A program made the translations under genes and the position numbers. From the NCBI GenBank assembly GCA_041398245.1, contig JAWKVC010000002.1, positions 124,001 to 188,000 of the forward strand: a stretch of DNA of 64,000 bases. The letters are read 5' to 3'. Under the pieces are notes generated by a model, which worked only from the letters and a program-made list of their open reading frames with translations, had not been told where the DNA came from and made no database searches. This DNA is from UBA7672 sp041398245. Lineage in GTDB: Bacteria; Pseudomonadota; Alphaproteobacteria; Caulobacterales; Hyphomonadaceae. Shown here one piece after another: positions 52,368-61,778 of the stretch (its first letter is position 1; every line of letters begins with the position of its first letter).

Positions 52368-52461
52368 CGACGGCGAGCGCCCTTTGCGGCCATTCGGGCC
52401 GTTTCTTGGTTAATCCATGGGAAACACCGGTAAACGACCGGTTAACAAACCGGCGGGGCGC

Positions 52462-52476
52462 TTAAGGAGGCCTTAA
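52462..52476. promoter_or_regulatory. CtrA-type box between divergent flagellar genes
   Basis: TTAA-GGAGGCC-TTAA, exactly seven bases between half-sites, inside an 8-bp inverted repeat (GCTTAAGG...CCTTAAGC, 52460-52478). It lies 95 bp before fliO and 61 bp before flgB, so a single site could serve both directions. In Caulobacter CtrA controls flagellar class II genes. Confidence 0.7.
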
Positions 52477-52536
52477 GCAAACAGGTCAAATCTGCCGGGT
52501 GATGGGTCTGGTCCCTCCCGGATCGCCCCAGGAAAC

Positions 52537-52980
52537 ATGGCCATGGATCCGAACCAGATTTCGGTTTTCTCGCTGATGAAGGCGCGCCTGCAGATGCTGG
52601 GCGAGCGCCAGAAAGTCATTGCGCAGAACGTCGCGAACGTTTCGACGCCGGGATATGTTCCCAACGATATCAATCAGGACGCCTTCGCCGCGACCCTGCA
52701 ACGCATGGCCGGCCAGAGCCGCACAGCCAACGGTCCTGGACGCACCGTGATGGCCGCGACGCAGGCAGGCCATCTGCAGCCCGCAAGCGGGCCGGCCGCG
52801 CCGGGCGTCTCTGTCGTGAAATCTCCTGACTCCGAAACCACGCTCGACGGCAACGCCGTGGTGGTCGAAGAGCAGATGATCAAGATCGCCGAAACCCGAA
52901 TGGATTTCGAGACCATGGTAGGCCTTTACCAGAAGAGTCTGGGCCTGCTGAGGCTGGCGTCGCGCTCGCCGCGCGGCTGA
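52537..52980 (+). CDS. flgB: Flagellar basal-body rod protein FlgB
   Basis: 147 residues. N-terminal QKVIAQNVANVSTPGYVP is the rod-protein signature; C-terminal MIKIAETRMDFETMVGLYQKSLGLLRLA packs as coiled-coil. First gene of flgB-flgC-fliE. Confidence 0.95.
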   Translation: MAMDPNQISVFSLMKARLQMLGERQKVIAQNVANVSTPGYVPNDINQDAFAATLQRMAGQSRTANGPGRTVMAATQAGHLQPASGPAAPGVSVVKSPDSETTLDGNAVVVEEQMIKIAETRMDFETMVGLYQKSLGLLRLASRSPRG

Positions 52981-53003
52981 TCCTGCCCCTCAGGGAGACT
53001 GCC

Positions 53004-53420
53004 ATGTCATCCGACCTCATGTCCGCCATGGGCGCGGCGGCGACCGGCCTGCGTGCGCAGACCGTGCGCATCCGCATCTCGGCCGAGAACCTCGCCAACG
53101 CCGATTCCACGGCCGCGACGCCGGGCGGCGATCCTTACCGCCGCAAGGCGCCGGTGTTCCGCGCCTACTTTGATCGCGAGATCGGCGCGAACACCGTGCG
53201 CGTGACCGGATCGCGCGAGGACACGACGCCCTTCCAGCTGAAGTACGATCCTTCGCACCCGGGCGCAGACGCGAACGGCTATGTGAAGCTGACCAACGTC
53301 TCCAGCCTGATCGAGATGGCCGACCTGCGGGAGGCGCAACGCGCCTACGAGGCCAATCTCAACGTCATTGAATCGAGTCGCGCCATGATGCTCGGCGTCG
53401 TCTCCCTCCTGAAAGCGTGA
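53004..53420 (+). CDS. flgC: Flagellar basal-body rod protein FlgC
   Basis: 138 residues, 23 bp after flgB. Contains ATGLRAQTVRIRISAENLANADST (rod signature), YDPSHPGADANGYVKLTNVSSLIEMADLREAQRAYEANL and the C-terminal IESSRAMMLGVVSLLKA, all FlgC-specific. Forms the proximal rod with FlgB and FlgF. Confidence 0.96.
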   Translation: MSSDLMSAMGAAATGLRAQTVRIRISAENLANADSTAATPGGDPYRRKAPVFRAYFDREIGANTVRVTGSREDTTPFQLKYDPSHPGADANGYVKLTNVSSLIEMADLREAQRAYEANLNVIESSRAMMLGVVSLLKA

Positions 53421-53431
53421 GGGAGAGCTAG

Positions 53432-53746
53432 ATGTCCGATCTGGGTCTTTCCGCAGTCAAGGCGTATGGCGGCGTCGCGCAAACGCTGGGCAATCTTGGC
53501 GCGGGCAAGGAATCGCAAGGTATTCAGGGTCCCGGCTTTGGCGACATCCTGAACACGGCGGTCGGCTCCGTCACGCAAGCGGGCAATGCGGCCGAATCCG
53601 CGGTGAGCAACGCTGCGATGGGGCGTGGCGACCTTGTCGACGTGGTAACGGCCGTCGCCGCCGCCGAAGCGACGCTGGAAACCGTCATCGCGGTGCGCGA
53701 CGAGGTCATCAAGGCGTATCAGGACATCATGCGCATGCCGATCTGA
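53432..53746 (+). CDS. fliE: Flagellar hook-basal body complex protein FliE
   Basis: 104 residues, 11 bp after flgC with GAGGGAGAG before the ATG. FGDILNTAVGSVTQAGNAAESAVSNAAMG and VAAAEATLETVIAVRDEVIKAYQDIMRMPI are typical of FliE, which links the MS ring to the rod. Last gene of the unit; the next gene is convergent. Confidence 0.95.
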   Translation: MSDLGLSAVKAYGGVAQTLGNLGAGKESQGIQGPGFGDILNTAVGSVTQAGNAAESAVSNAAMGRGDLVDVVTAVAAAEATLETVIAVRDEVIKAYQDIMRMPI

Positions 53747-53765
53747 CGGCGCGCGGGGTCGACGC

Positions 53766-53927
53766 CTATTGGCCGTCGACGCACTTGGACATGGCGGTCG
53801 GATCCTCGATCTGCTTCTCGACCGGCGTCGTGTCGCACCATTCCTTCGAACCCGGTTCGGGTCCGGACGATCCGCACGCCGCCAGCATGAGGCTCGCCGC
53901 AACAAGTCCGATCAGGCCGCTACGCAT
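53766..53927 (-). CDS. Small lipoprotein (DUF3012-like)
   Basis: 53 residues: MRSGLIGLVAASLMLAACGS gives a lipobox (LAAC) after a signal peptide, then PGSKEWCDTTP and a terminal MSKCVDG. The GSKxWC...C pattern recalls DUF3012 lipoproteins of unknown role. GGGGAG precedes the ATG. Convergent with fliE. Confidence 0.72.
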   Translation of the reverse strand: MRSGLIGLVAASLMLAACGSSGPEPGSKEWCDTTPVEKQIEDPTAMSKCVDGQ

Positions 53928-53985
53928 TCGGATCACTCCCCACGTCCAGTGCTGGCGCTACCTCAACCCGGCCGTGCGCCGCGCG

Positions 53986-54402
53986 TCAACCGGCGGGAGC
54001 TGCCGGCGTAGTCGGGACCGGCTTGGCGCAGCCTTTCCAGGTATCTCCCGCCCAATCGACTGTCACCGACCAGTCGAGGGTCATTTCGTTGTCGAGCCCG
54101 GACAGACACGTGCCCTGCTTTACATGCATCACGAAATCACCCTTCGGCGTCGCCGAGGTCAGCGTGATCATTCCATCCTCGCCCTTGCCCTTCACGGGCG
54201 CGGAGCCCGTGAAGTCCGGCTCGAAATTGATCGAGATGACCGAACGGTCCTGCGCGCGTTGAACCTTCACGCCCCAGAAGGCGGGCTCCATCCCCGCGAT
54301 CTCGATATCGCCGTCGAGCGCAGCATCGGCCGGTGTACAGGCTGCAAGGCCGCCTGAAAGCGCCAGAAAGTAAAAAGCGATGGCGGCGGCAGGTCGGCGC
54401 AT
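53986..54402 (-). CDS. Putative lipoprotein, COG3650-like
   Basis: 138 residues from ATG 54402 (GAGGAG upstream; TTG 54408 possible). Lipobox LAAC, then an all-beta domain (GDIEIAGMEPAFWGVKVQ, ISINFEPDFTGSAP, CLSGLDNEMTLDWSVTVDWAG). Resembles small COG3650-type predicted membrane lipoproteins that sense or bind envelope ligands; function unknown. Confidence 0.72.
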   Translation of the reverse strand: MRRPAAAIAFYFLALSGGLAACTPADAALDGDIEIAGMEPAFWGVKVQRAQDRSVISINFEPDFTGSAPVKGKGEDGMITLTSATPKGDFVMHVKQGTCLSGLDNEMTLDWSVTVDWAGDTWKGCAKPVPTTPAAPAG

Positions 54403-54472
54403 GGGCAAGTCTCCTCACCCTTTACCTAGTGCACCATCCGCCATCGTGAAAGATTTTCTGGCGCCTTTTGCG

Positions 54473-55603
54473 TTAGTTGGAGCGCGGCGGAGCGCCAAAT
54501 GGCGCAGGCGGCGGCGGCAGCGCGGGCGGCGTCCACGATCCGCTGCGGATCTTGCCGCCCTTTGCCGAAACCGCGAGCGCGATCAGCTTGTCTGTCACAT
54601 TCGGCTCAAGACCTTCCGTGTGGCCTTTCTGCAGGCGGATCACGTCGGCGACGACGCGGTTATCCTTGCAACCCGGATAGACATAGACCTGTGCGCGACC
54701 GGAGCGCGGATACCGGCCCCAGCCATCCGTGCCTGGATCCTGCCGCGTTGCATCCCAGACATAGCCGGGCCTGGGGTCGACGACGTCGTCTTCCTTCCGG
54801 CGCGGGCCGCAGCCGAACTTGTCGGCGAGGGGCGAGGCTTCGCCGGGGACCATTTCATATTCGCCGTTCGTGAAGATGAAGGAGTAATCGCACGCGCCGC
54901 CCGGCGGTCCCGAGCTTGCCGCGGTCGGTATGCGCGGCGGCGGCGGAGGTGGAACCGGCTCGCCAGGCATCTGCTGCCAGACGGGATCGCCGCCGGCGCC
55001 GAAGCCGCGCCCGGCCCACGTCGCCGGGCCGATGCGTCCGCCCGACAGCGAGATGCGGACATCCACCTTGTCCTTGAAGTAGTCGGTGCAGATTATGCGG
55101 TTCGACGTCATGCCGCCCTGACTGTGTCCTGCGAGGATGAAGCGTTCGACATTCTGCTTGCCGACCGCCGCGACAACCTGGTCGACGATGTTGTGCAGGT
55201 AGTCGTCATCCGCTTCGCTCCACACGCGCGTCGGCGAACCCGGCGTCATGATCACCAGCTTGTACTTGTCCTTCACATCGTAGAAGGGCGCATAGTTGCG
55301 CTGCCAGTTGGCGTAGGACCCGCCGCCATGCAGCGAGAGGACAAGATTCACCTTGTCTCCCGGCTTGTAGCCCGCCGGACAATCGAGGAAGAAGGTTCGC
55401 CGCGACTTCATCTCGACCGTGTTTCCCGGCTGCGTGACCACTGCGCTTTCGCAGGCTGTGTCCGGACAATGCCAGACCGGCGGCGCATCACAGTTCGTCC
55501 CCAGCAGCGTGCTGGACGTGGCCTGCTGCGCCAGCGCGGGCGCGCCCAACGCGGACAACAGCGCTGCGGTCGTGGCCCTTTTCAGCCATTTTCTTGCGGT
55601 CAT
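54473..55603 (-). CDS. Exported PHB-depolymerase/feruloyl-esterase-family hydrolase
   Basis: 376 residues from ATG 55603 (GGGAGAGG upstream), signal peptide (ATTAALLSALGAPALA). Oxyanion motif LVLSLHGGGSYANW, nucleophile elbow ILAGHSQGGMTSNRI, and a C-terminal His in RLQKGHTEGL complete a serine hydrolase triad. Probable secreted esterase of the LpqC/poly-hydroxybutyrate depolymerase type; substrate uncertain. Prolines (PPPPPPRIP) mark a flexible loop. Confidence 0.85.
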   Translation of the reverse strand: MTARKWLKRATTAALLSALGAPALAQQATSSTLLGTNCDAPPVWHCPDTACESAVVTQPGNTVEMKSRRTFFLDCPAGYKPGDKVNLVLSLHGGGSYANWQRNYAPFYDVKDKYKLVIMTPGSPTRVWSEADDDYLHNIVDQVVAAVGKQNVERFILAGHSQGGMTSNRIICTDYFKDKVDVRISLSGGRIGPATWAGRGFGAGGDPVWQQMPGEPVPPPPPPRIPTAASSGPPGGACDYSFIFTNGEYEMVPGEASPLADKFGCGPRRKEDDVVDPRPGYVWDATRQDPGTDGWGRYPRSGRAQVYVYPGCKDNRVVADVIRLQKGHTEGLEPNVTDKLIALAVSAKGGKIRSGSWTPPALPPPPAPFGAPPRSN

Positions 55604-55686
55604 TCTGCCTCTCCCTGCTAGTGTATGATTATTGAATTTGCGGCTTCGTCCGGACGTACGGATTCGCAAGGACATCCCTTCCGCCG

Positions 55687-56433
55687 ATGAGCACGATCTT
55701 CCGGAAATGGCGCACCATCCTGGCCGTGACGCTGGCGGTCATCGCCGCCGTCCTGCTCACGCTCTATGGACTCTGGCAGCTTAGTCGTTCGCGCGACTTC
55801 CAGTTGTTTGGAGAGATCGTTCCGCGCGTCGAAACGACCGAGAAGGTTGTCGCGCTGACGTTCGACGATGGCCCGACGCCGGCGTACACGCAGGGTGTGC
55901 TGGATATCCTGCAGGCGAAAGGCGTCGTCGCAACGTTCTTCCTGATGGGAGTCGATGTCGACAAGCATCCCGCTGAAACGCGCGCGATCATCGCCGCCGG
56001 ACATGAGGTCGGCAATCACACCTACACGCATCCCGACATGACGCTTGCGAGCGAAGAGATGGCGGCTGACGAGATCGGGCGCACCGACGCAGCCATCCGG
56101 CGCGCCGGCTATGCGGGCGCCATCCATGTGCGTCCGCCGTTCGGCAAGAAGCTGATCGGTCTTCCGCTCTATCTTGCGAAGCACAATCGCCTGACCATCA
56201 CCTGGGATGTCGAGCCCGAGAGCTATTCCGACATCGCATCCGACCCGGCGAAGATCACGGCGCATGTACTGGAGAAGGTTCGCCCCGGCTCCATCATCAT
56301 CCTGCATGTCATGTACGACAGCCGTGAGCCGAGCCGGCAGGCCCTGCCCGCCATCATCGACGGGCTGCGGACGCGCGGCTACCGCTTCGCCACGGTCAGC
56401 GAATTGCTCGCTTTCGATACGGCGCAGCGATGA
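55687..56433 (+). CDS. Polysaccharide deacetylase family protein
   Basis: 248 residues with an N-terminal signal anchor (ILAVTLAVIAAVLLTLYGLW). NodB motifs: ALTFDDGPTPAY, VGNHTYTHPDM and VRPPFGK; C-terminal IIILHV. Removes acetyl groups from chitin, peptidoglycan or other polymers outside the inner membrane. Confidence 0.93.
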   Translation: MSTIFRKWRTILAVTLAVIAAVLLTLYGLWQLSRSRDFQLFGEIVPRVETTEKVVALTFDDGPTPAYTQGVLDILQAKGVVATFFLMGVDVDKHPAETRAIIAAGHEVGNHTYTHPDMTLASEEMAADEIGRTDAAIRRAGYAGAIHVRPPFGKKLIGLPLYLAKHNRLTITWDVEPESYSDIASDPAKITAHVLEKVRPGSIIILHVMYDSREPSRQALPAIIDGLRTRGYRFATVSELLAFDTAQR

Positions 56434-56614
56434 CGTCGTGCATGGCTGCATCGTCACATCTTCCATCCCCGTGATGGCGCATGTGCCTGCGCCTATCACT
56501 GATAGACATTCCACAAGCGGGACCCCGGCGTCAACCGGGAGAATCCGTTGAGACCGGACGCTTGCCGCCGAAGCGACGGCTGGCGCGGCGCGCCATGCGG
56601 CGTAGGATCAGGCC

Positions 56615-57997
56615 ATGACCCTCGACGCCAGCCTGCACCGGATGACAGCGGCCCAGCTCGCGGCGGGCCTGAAACGAAAGGCCTTCAGCGCCACGGAACT
56701 CTGCGAGGCGACCATCGCGCGCATCGAGGCGCTGGACCCGCAGGTCAATGCCGTCGTCGTGCGCGACTTCGAGCGGGCCCGCACCGAAGCGCGCATGGCG
56801 GACGATGCGATTGCACGCGGCAAGGCCGGCCCGCTCGTCGGCATTCCGATGACGGTGAAGGAGAGCTTCGACCTGCGCGGGCATCCGACCACCTGGGGTT
56901 TCGAGATGCATCGCGACCATCGTGCGCGCGAGGATGCGCTGGCGGTACAGCGCGCCAAGGCGGCGGGCGCAGTCGTGCTGGGCAAGACAAACGTGCCGCC
57001 GGCGCTGGCCGACTGGCAGTCCGACAACCCGATCTATGGCCGCACCAACAATCCGCATGCGCCGGGGCATTCGGCGGGTGGGTCATCCGGCGGCTCGGCC
57101 GCCGCCATCGCGATGGGCTTCTCCGCCCTTGAACTCGGCTCGGACATTGGCGGCAGCGTGCGCGTGCCGTCCGCGTTCTGCGGCGTCTATGGCCACAAGA
57201 CCAGCTATCGCATCATCCCGGATGTGGGCCATGCGCCGGGCGGACTCGAAGGCGCGTCGCCGCTGCTGGCCGTGATCGGCCCGATCGCGCGCTCAGCCGC
57301 AGATCTCGCAACGCTGCTTGAAGTGGTCGCAGGCCCCGGCCCGGAGGACTACGCCAACGGCCTCATCCTGCCGCGGCCGCGCCATGGCAGCCTGCGCAGC
57401 TTCCGCATCTTCGTGCTCGATCAGCATCCGGCGGCGAAAGCCGACGACGAGATCCTCGGCGCTATCGAGCGGCTGGCGGACGATCTCGCAAACGCCGGCG
57501 CCAGCGTTGCGCGCAAGTCGAGCCTGCTGCCGGATATGGCGGTGTCATGGCGCACCTATCAGGCCATGCTGCACACCATCATCACCCGCGGACAGGTCGA
57601 CGCTGGCGGGCGCCAGCCGATTTCGGCGCATGACTGGCTCAGCCATCTCGACGTGCAGCTGCGCATCCGCCGCCAGTGGGAAGCGTTCTTCCGGCATTTC
57701 GATATCGTGCTCTGCCCGGCCTTCGGCACGCCGGCCTTCCCGCACACGGCCGAACCCGACTGGCGCAAGCGCACGCTCACCATCAATGGCGAGCCCGGCA
57801 ATTTCGGTTCGCAGCTTGGCTGGGCCGGCATCGCCACGGTCGCCAACCTGCCTTCGACGGTGATCCCGCTCGGCGTCAACGCAGAGGGCCTGCCGCTGGC
57901 GTGTCAGGCCATCGGCCCCTTCCTCGAAGACCTCACCACCATCGCATTCGCCGGACTGGCCGGGCGCGAGGTCGTCGCGCCCGCCATCGCGGGCTGA
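56615..57997 (+). CDS. Amidase signature family enzyme
   Basis: 460 residues. The Ser-cis-Ser-Lys triad is visible: Lys in GIPMTVKESFDLRG, cis-Ser in HSAGGSSGGSAAA, nucleophile Ser in SDIGGSVRVPSAFCGVYG. Hydrolyses an amide; may act on indoleacetamide, aryl amides or similar. Single gene with no neighbouring pathway. Confidence 0.94.
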   Translation: MTLDASLHRMTAAQLAAGLKRKAFSATELCEATIARIEALDPQVNAVVVRDFERARTEARMADDAIARGKAGPLVGIPMTVKESFDLRGHPTTWGFEMHRDHRAREDALAVQRAKAAGAVVLGKTNVPPALADWQSDNPIYGRTNNPHAPGHSAGGSSGGSAAAIAMGFSALELGSDIGGSVRVPSAFCGVYGHKTSYRIIPDVGHAPGGLEGASPLLAVIGPIARSAADLATLLEVVAGPGPEDYANGLILPRPRHGSLRSFRIFVLDQHPAAKADDEILGAIERLADDLANAGASVARKSSLLPDMAVSWRTYQAMLHTIITRGQVDAGGRQPISAHDWLSHLDVQLRIRRQWEAFFRHFDIVLCPAFGTPAFPHTAEPDWRKRTLTINGEPGNFGSQLGWAGIATVANLPSTVIPLGVNAEGLPLACQAIGPFLEDLTTIAFAGLAGREVVAPAIAG

Positions 57998-58945
57998 TCA
58001 CCACGTCCGTGTGCCGGCCGTGCGCGTGATGCGAGGCTTGGCCAGCAGCCAGACACCGACAATCGTCAGCACCATCGCCGCAAGGTGCGCCCAGCCGAAC
58101 GGCTCATGCAGGATGGCGACCGCCGCCCAGGCCGCGACGACGGGGCCGACGCCGCCAACCGCGCTGGTGGGCCCCGGGCCGATCGTTCCGATCGCGGCGG
58201 AGATCAGGAAGCTCGGGATCACGGTGCACAGGATCGCGAGCACAAGCGCCAGCCAGTAGCCGTTGGCGGTGACCGGCGGCGGCGCATGCAGCGTCATCTC
58301 GATACCGCTCTGCGCCAGGAAGGCGATCGAGGCGATCGACATACCGAAGGCGGTGAACAGCGTCGCGCCCAACCGCATGATCACGGGCTTCGATGCGGTG
58401 ACGTAGATCGCGTAGATGAACGCCCCGGCGAAGATGAGACCGCCGCCCAGCCAGGCGTCCGGCCCCTGATGGCTGATTTCCGCCCCGAACAGGATCGCAA
58501 CGCCCGCATAGGCCAGCAGAAGCGCCACCACATGCCGGGTCGTGATCTTCTCCTTGAGGAACAGCCAGGCCAGCAGCGCCACGATGGTGGGATAGATGTA
58601 GAGGATGAGACGCTCGAGCTGGGCTGAGACGTATTTGAGCCCTTCGAAATTCAGCAGGGACGACAGGTAGTAGCTGATCAGGCCAAGCCCGCCCGCCGCA
58701 AGGAAGTAGCGCATAGCGGGCTTTTGCCGCGTGCGCATGAAGGCGATGACGCCGATCACCACATAGACAGGAAGGGCAAAAGCCATGCGAAGGGTCAGAA
58801 GCTGGGAAACGCCCAGCCCCTCGGCGTAAGCCAGCTTGATGACGACGCCCTTGAGCGAGAACAGCGATGCGCCCCCGACGGCGAGCATGACGCCGGTCGT
58901 CCGGCTGCGAGCCTCCGGCAGAGCGGGCTGGATCGAGGGGGTCAT
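57998..58945 (-). CDS. DMT superfamily (EamA) transporter
   Basis: 315 residues from ATG 58945 (GGAG upstream). Ten membrane helices in two EamA halves (GVMLAVGGASLFSLKGVVIKLAYAEG opening; LGGGLIFAGAFIYAIYV mid). Probable exporter of metabolites; substrate unknown. Convergent with the amidase. Confidence 0.9.
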   Translation of the reverse strand: MTPSIQPALPEARSRTTGVMLAVGGASLFSLKGVVIKLAYAEGLGVSQLLTLRMAFALPVYVVIGVIAFMRTRQKPAMRYFLAAGGLGLISYYLSSLLNFEGLKYVSAQLERLILYIYPTIVALLAWLFLKEKITTRHVVALLLAYAGVAILFGAEISHQGPDAWLGGGLIFAGAFIYAIYVTASKPVIMRLGATLFTAFGMSIASIAFLAQSGIEMTLHAPPPVTANGYWLALVLAILCTVIPSFLISAAIGTIGPGPTSAVGGVGPVVAAWAAVAILHEPFGWAHLAAMVLTIVGVWLLAKPRITRTAGTRTW

Positions 58946-59354
58946 CTGGTGTCTCCGCTCGTCCCCTTGTTGCCTCGCGGAGAAGTGTCGGTGGGACGAG
59001 CGTCGCCGGCGCTTCCGCCGCCGGCCTCTCGTTTCAGACGCGAGAGCCCGGCGCAGGCCAATCCTTGGCCTGCTGCTTAAGTCGGAGCTGAGCCGCGCGC
59101 GCGTTCATGGCGCGGGTGATTAGGCCTGTTGCGGGCGGCGCGCAAGCGGCCCCGTTCTGGCCAGGCGTCCGCTTTCCGCCCCGCGCTCGCAGGAGTGTTA
59201 ACCCAACCCGGCTAAGGCGCGTCAAAACAGCTGCCGAAACCCGTCGTTTTACTCTCCCCAAGCGGGTTCAACGGAGCTAAACCCTGCCCCGACGGCCGGC
59301 TCGCCCAACAAGCGAAGGGGTGAGCAGGCGACCCAAGACCGATCTGGAGACGTC
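58946..59354. other. 409-bp divergent gap before odhB
   Basis: No convincing gene. It contains a hairpin AGGCCA...TGGCCT near 59057-59072 and other short foldbacks; the right end carries the odhB ribosome site (GGAGACGTC). Presumably holds promoters for the transporter and odhB; no regulator motif identified. Confidence 0.5.
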
Positions 59355-60569
59355 ATGGAAATCAAGGTGCCCGCGATGGGCGAGAGCGTGACCGAAGGAA
59401 CGCTCGCCAACTGGCTTGTGAAACCCGGCCAGGCCGTGAAACAGGACGATCCGATCGCCGAGATCGAGACCGACAAGGTCGCCATCGAGGTGCCGGCTCC
59501 GGCCGCCGGCGTGATCACCGAACAGCTGGTCAAGGAAGGCGAGACGGTCTCGATCGGCAAGGTCATCGCCAAGATGAAGGAAGGCGCAGCCGCCGAAGCC
59601 GCTCCGGCCGCTGCCAAGCCGGCCGCCAGCGCCAAGCCATCGGCGTCCGCCGCCCCCGCCCCGACCACCAGCCGCGCCACTGAAAAGGTCGCCCCGTCGG
59701 TCGGCCGGATCGCCGCCGAGAGCGGCGTGAATCCCGCGGATATCCCCGGCACGGGCCGTGGCGGCCGCGCCACCAAGGGCGATGCGCTTGCCTATGTCGC
59801 CGCGACGCCTGCGTCCGCCGCCGCCCGCGCGCCGGCCGCCGAAGTTCCCCACACGCCGCGCGAGCTTGGCCCCCGCGAAGAGCGGGTGAAGATGACGCGT
59901 CTGCGCCAGACCATCGCGCGCCGCCTGAAGGAAGCCCAGAACACGGCCGCCATGCTGACGACGTTCAACGACGTCGACATGTCGGAAGTGATGGAGCTGC
60001 GGAAGCGCCACAAGGATGCATTCGAGAAGAAGCACGGCGTGAAGCTGGGCTTCATGGGCTTCTTCGTGCGCGCCTGCGTCGCCGCGTTGAAGGAGATCCC
60101 GTCCGTCAACGCCGAGATCGACGGCACGGACATCATCTACAAGAACTTCTACAACGTCTCGGTCGCTGTCGGCACCGACAAGGGCCTCGTGGTCCCGGTT
60201 GTGCGCGATGCGGACACAATGACGCTGGCGGAGATCGAAGCCGAGATCGGCCGGCTGGGCGGCTTGGCCCGTGACGGCAAGCTCGCGATGGAAGACCTGC
60301 AGGGCGGCACGTTCACGATCTCGAACGGCGGTGTCTACGGCTCGCTGATGTCGACGCCGATCCTCAACCCGCCGCAGTCGGGCGTGCTCGGCATGCACCG
60401 CATCGAGGAGCGTCCGGTCGTGGTCGACGGCAAGATCATCGCCCGCCCGATGATGTATCTGGCGCTGAGCTACGATCACCGGATCGTCGACGGCAAGGAA
60501 GCCGTGACCTTCCTCGTGCGCGTCAAGGAAGCGCTTGAGGATCCCGAGCGCCTGCTCCTCGACCTCTAA
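59355..60569 (+). CDS. odhB: 2-oxoglutarate dehydrogenase E2 (dihydrolipoyllysine succinyltransferase)
   Basis: 404 residues. N-terminal lipoyl domain with lipoylated Lys in IAEIETDKVAIEVPAP, an Ala/Pro linker, the peripheral subunit-binding domain (SVGRIAAESGVNPADIPGTGRGGR), and the catalytic domain ending YDHRIVDGKEAVTFLVR with His and Asp of the acyltransferase. Transfers succinyl to CoA. With lpdA downstream, it supplies E2 and E3; E1 (sucA) is presumably just outside this interval. Confidence 0.97.
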   Translation: MEIKVPAMGESVTEGTLANWLVKPGQAVKQDDPIAEIETDKVAIEVPAPAAGVITEQLVKEGETVSIGKVIAKMKEGAAAEAAPAAAKPAASAKPSASAAPAPTTSRATEKVAPSVGRIAAESGVNPADIPGTGRGGRATKGDALAYVAATPASAAARAPAAEVPHTPRELGPREERVKMTRLRQTIARRLKEAQNTAAMLTTFNDVDMSEVMELRKRHKDAFEKKHGVKLGFMGFFVRACVAALKEIPSVNAEIDGTDIIYKNFYNVSVAVGTDKGLVVPVVRDADTMTLAEIEAEIGRLGGLARDGKLAMEDLQGGTFTISNGGVYGSLMSTPILNPPQSGVLGMHRIEERPVVVDGKIIARPMMYLALSYDHRIVDGKEAVTFLVRVKEALEDPERLLLDL

Positions 60570-60581
60570 GAGGACGCCGCG

Positions 60582-61148
60582 TTGACGCCGCTGGAGGCGG
60601 TTTCGGACGCGGTGCTCCCATGGATCATCCGTATCGCCGGCCTGCTGTGGCTGCTGGGCGCCTGGATGCTGTTCCGTCAGATCCGCATGGAGATGGCGCT
60701 GGACCGCATGACAGCGCGGGTCGAGGAAATCGCACGCGATCTGCCGGCTGATCTCGCTGACGAAGAAGCCGCAGCGGAAGACACGTATGGCGACATCGAT
60801 GCGCCGGTGACGCCGCGCGAGAAATCTCCCGAGGAGAAGGCGATCGACGCCTGGATTAGCCGGGACGATTCAGCGCGGCGCGGCTGGATCGCGGGTCAGG
60901 CTGTCGTGCTTGGCGCCACGGCCATCGCCATGATCCTGCTGCATCCGCTGGCGGCCTGGCTCGCGGCGTTTCTCGTGTTCGGACAGGGCGCCTATTTCTT
61001 CTGGCGCGAGCACGTCGCCAGGCGCGCGCCCTCCTCCGAAGCCGCCGAGCACGCGCGCCCGACCGCGTCGACCGTAAACGCCGGCTGGGTCTCGCTGGCG
61101 GTCGCCACACTGGTCTGGATTGCGGCTTTCCGGGGGCTTTTGAAGTAA
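60582..61148 (+). CDS. Membrane protein of unknown function between odhB and lpdA
   Basis: 188 residues from TTG 60582 (AAGAGGA upstream; no in-frame ATG fits as well). Three to four hydrophobic segments (IIRIAGLLWLLGAWMLFRQI; AVVLGATAIAMILLHPLAAWLAAFLVFGQGAYFFW; SLAVATLVWIAAFRG) with an acidic cytoplasmic loop (DLADEEAAAEDTYGD). Twelve bp after odhB, so co-transcribed. Not recognised. Confidence 0.75.
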   Translation: MTPLEAVSDAVLPWIIRIAGLLWLLGAWMLFRQIRMEMALDRMTARVEEIARDLPADLADEEAAAEDTYGDIDAPVTPREKSPEEKAIDAWISRDDSARRGWIAGQAVVLGATAIAMILLHPLAAWLAAFLVFGQGAYFFWREHVARRAPSSEAAEHARPTASTVNAGWVSLAVATLVWIAAFRGLLK

Positions 61149-61292
61149 AGACCGTGCAACCTTAACGCTGGCGTCGTCCGCGTTCACCACCTTGCCCGGA
61201 ATTGCATACATCGCGGCAGGGCCGCAGTAAGCATCCCGGCGCTAGCTTTGCCCGTTCAACGACCGGAGGCGGGCCGGAAGCCCGTTTGGAAG

Positions 61293-61655
61293 ATGCGGCG
61301 CCTGTTCGCCCTGATGCTGATCGCAACGTCTGGCTGGCTGCTCTATCGCACGGCCAATAGCTGGCTGGGCGGAATGGACCAGCTGCTGACCCGCCAGCTC
61401 GCCGGCTATGTCGACAAGCCGGATTTTATGGTGCCGGCCATTGGCAGCGTGCTGGGCCTGCTTGGCGGCCTGACTGTGTTCTTCGGCGGACCGGGCGGTG
61501 CGATGATCGCACTGGCTGGCGGCGTCGGCGTCGCCGGCTTCGCGCTCAGCCTGAAGCAGACGCTGGAGCTCAACCATTTCTGGGACAATGAACTGGCGGT
61601 GGGCGTCGTCATGCTGATGCTGGCCGCCATGACCGGCAGCATGGCGCGCCGCTAG
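61293..61655 (+). CDS. Small membrane protein of unknown function
   Basis: 120 residues from ATG 61293 (a TTG at 61248 would extend it by 15). Three hydrophobic helices (LFALMLIATSGWLLY, MVPAIGSVLGLLGGLTVFFGG, AVGVVMLMLAAMTGS). Between odhB-associated gene and lpdA, same strand, so possibly one transcript. Unrecognised. Confidence 0.65.
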   Translation: MRRLFALMLIATSGWLLYRTANSWLGGMDQLLTRQLAGYVDKPDFMVPAIGSVLGLLGGLTVFFGGPGGAMIALAGGVGVAGFALSLKQTLELNHFWDNELAVGVVMLMLAAMTGSMARR

Positions 61656-61778
61656 CCGGAAAACGCAAGATTTCCCGCGTTTAAGACGCGATCGGGCCTC
61701 CCCATATTCCGTTTGTTGACCGGCATCGCTGAGGGCGTATAGCTCCCGCCAAACGCGAACGAACATAGAGACGGACCC

